Below, one piece after another: positions 60,054 through 64,000 of a stretch of 64,000 nt of DNA. The DNA lies in assembly GCF_000159095.1 (NCBI RefSeq), contig NZ_GG666295.1:532827-596826 (forward strand). Reading direction: 5' to 3'. The notes below the pieces were generated by a model. It was given only the letters and a program-made list of their open reading frames with translations, was not told the origin of the DNA and ran no database searches. A program made the position numbers and the translations under genes. Source of the DNA: Anaerococcus tetradius ATCC 35098 (GTDB taxonomy: Bacteria; Bacillota; Clostridia; Tissierellales; Peptoniphilaceae). Within the stretch, counting starts at the first letter, position 1. The number at the start of each line of letters is the position of its first letter.

Positions 60054-60857
60054 TTATTCAAATACTTCTATACATTTGTTTGGGCATTTTTCTGCTGCTT
60101 GTTTTAGCAAGTCATGATCAAATTCATTGCCTATTTGCTCAACTGATAAGAAGTTATCCATAGCGAAGGCTTCTGGATAAGTCTTTGCACAAATTGAACA
60201 ACCTATACATGAATTACCACAATTTGTCCTTGCGTCCTTGCCCTTGTCATGGCTTGAACAAATAACAACTTGTTTTTGACTAAATGGTACAAGGGTTATT
60301 ATATTCTTTGGGCAAGTTGTAACACACTTACCACAAGCAACACATTTTTCTCTATCTACTAGGGCTACTCCATCTTTAACATGGATGGCATCAAATGGAC
60401 AAGCTTTCTCACAAGATCCACAACCAAGACAACCATAGTTGCAAGCTTTTTTACCACCAAAGAGGGCAATTTGAGCTCTACAATCTTCAAGACCTGAATA
60501 AGCATAAAGGTCTTTTGCGGCATCACATGTTCCGTCACATTTAACTATAGCGACTTTTCTATCGCTTCCACCAGCAGATTCAACTCCCATAACCGCAGCT
60601 ATTGCATCGGTTGTTGATTTACCACCAATAGCACAAGCATTAACTGGTGCTTCTCCCTTTGCTATAGCTGCTGCAAGTCCATCACAGCCAGGGAATCCAC
60701 AAGCACCACAGTTAGCACCTGGCAAGCAGTTTCTAACTTGTTGCTCTTTTACTGATTTTTCTACATGGAATTTCTCACTGACAAATCCCAAGGCTACTGC
60801 AAAGACAAAGCCTAGGATAGCCAAGACGGCTATTGGTATTATAACAGTTTCTATCAT
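60054..60857 (-). CDS. rnfB: Rnf complex subunit RnfB
   Basis: Iron-sulfur entry subunit of the ferredoxin:NAD oxidoreductase that couples electron flow to Na+ or H+ export. The 267 residues show an N-terminal helix, the Fe-S cluster motif CLPGANCGACGFPGCDG near 45, and several ferredoxin motifs: CGSCEKACP near 148, CVACGKCVTTCP near 178, and CIGCSICAKTYP near 223. In the last one the fourth Cys is Tyr. Last gene of rnfCDGEAB. Confidence 0.96.
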   Translation of the reverse strand: MIETVIIPIAVLAILGFVFAVALGFVSEKFHVEKSVKEQQVRNCLPGANCGACGFPGCDGLAAAIAKGEAPVNACAIGGKSTTDAIAAVMGVESAGGSDRKVAIVKCDGTCDAAKDLYAYSGLEDCRAQIALFGGKKACNYGCLGCGSCEKACPFDAIHVKDGVALVDREKCVACGKCVTTCPKNIITLVPFSQKQVVICSSHDKGKDARTNCGNSCIGCSICAKTYPEAFAMDNFLSVEQIGNEFDHDLLKQAAEKCPNKCIEVFE

Positions 60858-60869
60858 AACTTCCTCCTA

Positions 60870-61442
60870 TCAAAGTCCTGCAAAACCCATAAAGGATATT
60901 GCCATAAGTCCAAGAGTAACTAAGGTTATAGGTACTCCCTTAAAGGTTTCTGGTAATGAATTATATTCTATTCTTTCTCTAATGTAGGCAAGAATCATGA
61001 TTGCTAGCATGAAACCAACTGATGCAGAAAGTGCATAAACTATTGTCTCTATTAGAGTGTATGATGACTCAATTGCCTTAATAGCAACACCTAAAACTAC
61101 ACAGTTTGTAGTAATAAGTGGAAGAAATACTCCCAAGGCTCCATAAAGAGCTGGCATTGATTTTTTCATTACAGTTTCTACTGATTGTACTAAGGCTGCG
61201 ATTACTAATATAAATACAACTGTTTGTAAGAATCCAATATTTAACGGATTAAGTATGTAGTATTGAATTATCCAAGTGATAATAGATGCTAGGGTTATAA
61301 CGAATATTACTGCCAAACCCATTCCTCTGGCGGTTTCCACCTTGCTTGTTACACCAAGTGAAGGGCAGATACCTAAGAATTGACCGAGTACATAGTTACT
61401 TACGAAAATAGTTGCAATGATTATTGAAAATAGATTTCCCAT
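60870..61442 (-). CDS. rnfA: Rnf complex subunit RnfA
   Basis: A 190-residue integral membrane subunit with six helices. FVSNYVLGQFLGICPSLGVT near the N-terminus and LITTNCVVLGVAIKAIE near 107 carry the conserved Cys pairs that ligate an Fe-S cluster within the membrane, shared with RnfE. GGAGG precedes the start. Confidence 0.96.
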   Translation of the reverse strand: MGNLFSIIIATIFVSNYVLGQFLGICPSLGVTSKVETARGMGLAVIFVITLASIITWIIQYYILNPLNIGFLQTVVFILVIAALVQSVETVMKKSMPALYGALGVFLPLITTNCVVLGVAIKAIESSYTLIETIVYALSASVGFMLAIMILAYIRERIEYNSLPETFKGVPITLVTLGLMAISFMGFAGL

Positions 61443-61453
61443 AATATCTCCTC

Positions 61454-62101
61454 TTATTTTCTCTTCTTTGAAATTGCATTAAATGCTGCAACTAACATAC
61501 CAAGAACTATAAATGATGATGCTGGTTGTTGTAAAAATCCAATTGTATAAGCTTGTGGAATTATAGTTTTTCCAAAAAGTGTTCCTGCTCCAAGTAGCTC
61601 TCTAAAGAAAGCTAGGGTTGATATAGCAAGTGTATAGCCAAGTCCTTGACCTATACCATCAATAATTGAAGAAAATGGTCCATGGCTTGAAGCAAATCCT
61701 TCTGCACGAGCAAGAATCAAACAGTTTACTACTATAAGTGGGATAAATATACCCAAGGATTCATCAAGAGCTGGCATATAAGCCTTTATTGACATTTGTA
61801 CAATGGTTACGAAACCTGCAATAATTACTATGAAAGCAGGTATTCTTATTTCATCAGAGATAAAATTCCTTAGTAAAGAAATTACCAAGTTACTCATTAC
61901 TACTACGAAGGTTACAGATACTCCCATACCTAAAGCATTGGTCAAGGATGAAGATATAGCCAATACTGAACACATACCTACAGTTTGAACAAAGATTGGG
62001 TTATTAGCAAAAATACCTTCCAAAAATACTTTGCCTAAGTTTTCTTTAGGAGCCTTTTTTTCTTTTTTATTTTCAATAGGTCTATCTAATTGTTGTTCCA
62101 T
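61454..62101 (-). CDS. rnfE: Rnf complex subunit RnfE
   Basis: A 215-residue membrane subunit homologous to RnfA. Six helices follow a charged N-terminus (RPIENKKEKKAPKENL). FVQTVGMCSVLAISSSLTNALG near 40 and FIPLIVVNCLILARAEGFAS near 125 carry the paired Cys motif. It lies between rnfG and rnfA. Confidence 0.96.
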   Translation of the reverse strand: MEQQLDRPIENKKEKKAPKENLGKVFLEGIFANNPIFVQTVGMCSVLAISSSLTNALGMGVSVTFVVVMSNLVISLLRNFISDEIRIPAFIVIIAGFVTIVQMSIKAYMPALDESLGIFIPLIVVNCLILARAEGFASSHGPFSSIIDGIGQGLGYTLAISTLAFFRELLGAGTLFGKTIIPQAYTIGFLQQPASSFIVLGMLVAAFNAISKKRK

Positions 62102-62109
62102 AATATCTC

Positions 62110-62655
62110 CTATTTAAGTTCACCGAGGACTTTGACAGCGTCATTTATACCCCTAAGTATTGTACCTGTAGATATGGTTGCGCCTGTGATTCCTACGATT
62201 TCATTTTCTCCACCGGTTTTTGATGCCTTAACTTCTCCATCCATACTTACTCCAACCATGCCTTCTTTAAAGAAGTCATCTTCCATTCTTTTACCAAAGC
62301 CTGCTGATTCGGAGTGATTTAGTGGGGCAAATCCTGTTATCTTGTGATCAGCATCGACACCTATAAGAAATTCTATAGGTCCGCCGTATCCTCCTGGAGA
62401 ACTGATTTGAAATACATATCCTTCTCCCTTGCCACCATTTGCTTTATATACTTTTTCTATACTTTGAGGCTTATCAGCTACATCTACTTCATCATAAGAA
62501 TCTGCAGGAAGAACTGTCGCCAATGATTTTTGAAGTTTTTCTTGGGCCTTGGCTTCGATTAATGGCATAGTTGCATTGTTTGTCAAGGCTAGGGCAAAGG
62601 CTGTAATTGAAGTAATTAAGAACAATTTCAAGCCTAATTTTAAACTATTATTCAT
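62110..62655 (-). CDS. rnfG: Rnf complex subunit RnfG (FMN-binding)
   Basis: A 181-residue protein with one N-terminal helix (LKLGLKLFLITSITAFALA) and an external FMN-binding domain. The flavinylation motif GITGATISTGT near 158 supplies the Thr to which FMN is attached by ApbE. GFAPLNHSESAGFGKRM near 110 is also typical. It overlaps rnfD by eight bases. Confidence 0.96.
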   Translation of the reverse strand: MNNSLKLGLKLFLITSITAFALALTNNATMPLIEAKAQEKLQKSLATVLPADSYDEVDVADKPQSIEKVYKANGGKGEGYVFQISSPGGYGGPIEFLIGVDADHKITGFAPLNHSESAGFGKRMEDDFFKEGMVGVSMDGEVKASKTGGENEIVGITGATISTGTILRGINDAVKVLGELK

Positions 62656-63622
62656 TGTCTTTTCCTTTCTTTACCTCTGCTTTACCAAATGTCTTTGGTC
62701 TAGTGTAAGCTTCTATTATAGGAACAATTAGGTTCATTAATAATATTGAATATGAAACACCTTCTGGATATCCACCCCAGGTTCTAATAACTGCTGTTAG
62801 GATACCACAACCTAAAGCGAAAACATATTGGCCAGTTTTTGTAATAGGTGTTGTTGTATAGTCAGTTGCCATGAAGAAGGCACCTAGAATCATACCACCT
62901 GAAAGAATATTTCTTAGAGAATCAGCAAATCCTGTTCCAAAAATACCCAACAAAACTGTTGATGTCAAAATATATGTAAGTGGAATTCTCAAGTGAATTA
63001 CTTTTCTTACTATTAGATAAGCTGCACCGATTAGAAGTGCTATAGCAGATACTTCACCCAAACATCCAGGAATATTACCTAGGAATAAGTCCATTGTGCT
63101 GTAACTTGCTGGATCTGATAGAGGTGTTGCTGATGTTACTGTTGAAATGTCCTTAGCTGTGCTAATCAAATTAACTTTTTGTGGTGAAACAAAAGTTGTC
63201 ATATTTTGTGACCAAGAAGCCATTAAGAAGGCTCTTGCTGCAAGGGCTGGGTTTACAATATTTTGTCCGATTCCACCAAAAAACATCTTAGCTACTACTA
63301 TCGCAAACATTGATCCTATGATTATTTGCCACACTGGTAAGGTGCAAGGAACGTTGAAGGCTAGTAGTATTCCTGTTACTACAGCAGAAAGGTCTTTGAT
63401 TGATTGATTTCTTTTTATTGCTTTATTAAATATATATTCTGATAACACGCAAGTTATTACGGCTGCTAGGATAAGTACCAAGGCTCTGTAACCAAAGTAA
63501 TATACTGAAGCAAGGCCTGCTGGTATAAGAGCTATAATTACATCTAGCATATCCTTTGTAACTGTACGATCACTCCTTACATGAGGAGAAGCTGTTACCA
63601 ATAGTTGTTTTGTATTTTCCAT
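62648..63622 (-). CDS. rnfD: Rnf complex subunit RnfD
   Basis: A 324-residue membrane subunit with about ten helices. The covalent FMN site is probably the Thr in VTSATPLSD near 163. Conserved segments include GGIGQNIVNPALAARAFL near 115 and GGYPEGVSYSILLMN near 285. It is thought to form the ion path with RnfA and RnfE. GGAGG-type site upstream. Confidence 0.96.
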   Translation of the reverse strand: MENTKQLLVTASPHVRSDRTVTKDMLDVIIALIPAGLASVYYFGYRALVLILAAVITCVLSEYIFNKAIKRNQSIKDLSAVVTGILLAFNVPCTLPVWQIIIGSMFAIVVAKMFFGGIGQNIVNPALAARAFLMASWSQNMTTFVSPQKVNLISTAKDISTVTSATPLSDPASYSTMDLFLGNIPGCLGEVSAIALLIGAAYLIVRKVIHLRIPLTYILTSTVLLGIFGTGFADSLRNILSGGMILGAFFMATDYTTTPITKTGQYVFALGCGILTAVIRTWGGYPEGVSYSILLMNLIVPIIEAYTRPKTFGKAEVKKGKDNE

Positions 63623-63631
63623 ATACTCCTC

Positions 63632-64000
63632 CTATTTACCTGCTTGCCTAATTTGTCTCTTACCAAACTTAATAGCTTCTACAAGAGGTCTGTTTGATGG
63701 ACAAACGAATGAGCAAGATCCACATTCTATACAATCCATGATATTAAGCTCTTGGGCCTTCTCAAATCTCTCTTCTAGGGAGAACTTGTGGATATATAGT
63801 GGAAGTAAATATACTGGACAAGCATCAACGCATCTAGCACATCTAATACATGGGCTAACTTCTAATGGTTGAGCCTGATCAGATGCTAAAACTAAAATAC
63901 AGTTACTTGCTTTTTCTACTGGTCTGTTGAGGTCTGGTTGAGCAATACCACACATTGGTCCACCATTTACAAGTTTAGCAATATCATCTGCTCCACCTGC
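63632..64000 (-). CDS. rnfC: Rnf complex subunit RnfC, C-terminal part, 5' end outside window
   Basis: The visible 122 codons run to the right edge without a start; the frame before the ATG at 63955 reads DDIAKLVNGGPMCG, the typical SLBB/FMN-binding region, so the gene begins outside the window. Two [4Fe-4S] motifs follow, CIRCARCVDACP and CIECGSCSFVCP. RnfC takes part in electron transfer to or from NAD. First gene of the operon. Confidence 0.96.
   Translation of the reverse strand, partial: AGGADDIAKLVNGGPMCGIAQPDLNRPVEKASNCILVLASDQAQPLEVSPCIRCARCVDACPVYLLPLYIHKFSLEERFEKAQELNIMDCIECGSCSFVCPSNRPLVEAIKFGKRQIRQAGK

Noticed and set aside
1-64000. CRISPR arrays, insertion sequences, prophage or integrase genes
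   Set aside because: I saw no regularly spaced repeats, transposase or integrase frames. The 39.5-44.2 kb island lacks recognisable mobility genes or flanking direct repeats.

Overview
The window is a single 64 kb piece of a low-GC (about one third G+C) Gram-positive chromosome. Arginine is mostly AGA/AGG, a tRNA-Arg(CCT) is present, strong GGAGG-type ribosome sites precede most genes, two T-box leaders occur, and there is a complete Rnf complex. Gene content and order (rnfCDGEAB, NusG-II protein, Gx transporter, radC, mreBCD, PBP2, MinD-like, rng; ylxM-ffh-rpsP-khpA-rimM-trmD-rplS; rbgA-rnhB-yraN-dprA-topA) suggest an anaerobic Firmicute, most likely a Gram-positive anaerobic coccus of the Tissierellia / Peptoniphilaceae (Anaerococcus-like). 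The taxon is inference.

Layout. 0-7.3 kb (+): an S9 peptidase cut by the left edge, YihY, 5-formyl-THF cyclo-ligase, adenine deaminase, then a methionine T-box driving a MetE-like gene and a cyclase-family gene. 7.4-9 kb (-): serS behind a serine T-box. 9-12.7 kb (+): an OatA-like acyltransferase, then a structured leader, an ECF pantothenate-type S component and a CoaX homologue that lacks key motifs. 12.7-20.6 kb (-): DUF1294, NnrE, and a replication/c-di-AMP operon (DUF2232, gdpP, rplI, dnaB, GNAT, dnaD, dnaC loader). 20.7-30.8 kb: a metallophosphatase, DUF1846, ApbE, UPF0158-like, glgB, udk, a D-2-hydroxyacid dehydrogenase, a VOC protein and tadA. 30.9-39.1 kb: tRNA-Arg, a DD-carboxypeptidase, a degenerate ANT(6)-like protein, Nudix, mscL, and the topA-dprA-yraN-rnhB-rbgA operon. 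44.3-50 kb (-): the SRP/ribosomal-protein operon, HtrA, tRNA-Leu and tRNA-His. 50-52 kb: a small membrane protein, recX and GIY-YIG (+), facing rng and a MinD-like gene (-). 52.5-64 kb (-): PBP2, mreDCB, radC, Gx transporter, NusG-II, rnfBAEGDC (rnfC cut by the right edge).

The accessory island at 39.5-44.2 kb is the most interesting part. An HTH+TPR (RRNPP-type) regulator lies beside a 23-codon short hydrophobic peptide gene that has its own promoter. A perfect 12-bp-arm palindrome overlaps that promoter's -35 box. Divergently transcribed from the same intergenic region is a small operon: a broken Cys-rich peptide gene with a double-glycine-like leader, then an ABC exporter interrupted by one in-frame TAA. 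An intact ABC ATPase/permease pair follows. I read this as a peptide-signalled bacteriocin-like locus in which production and export are broken while regulation and putative immunity remain. This is inferred from sequence reading and is testable.

Other connections: ApbE (24.7 kb) is the kind of enzyme that attaches FMN to RnfG and RnfD (62-63.6 kb). The cell-shape operon carries a MinD-like protein without a Walker A motif and no minC. PBP2 is unusually long and ends in a Met/His-rich tail.
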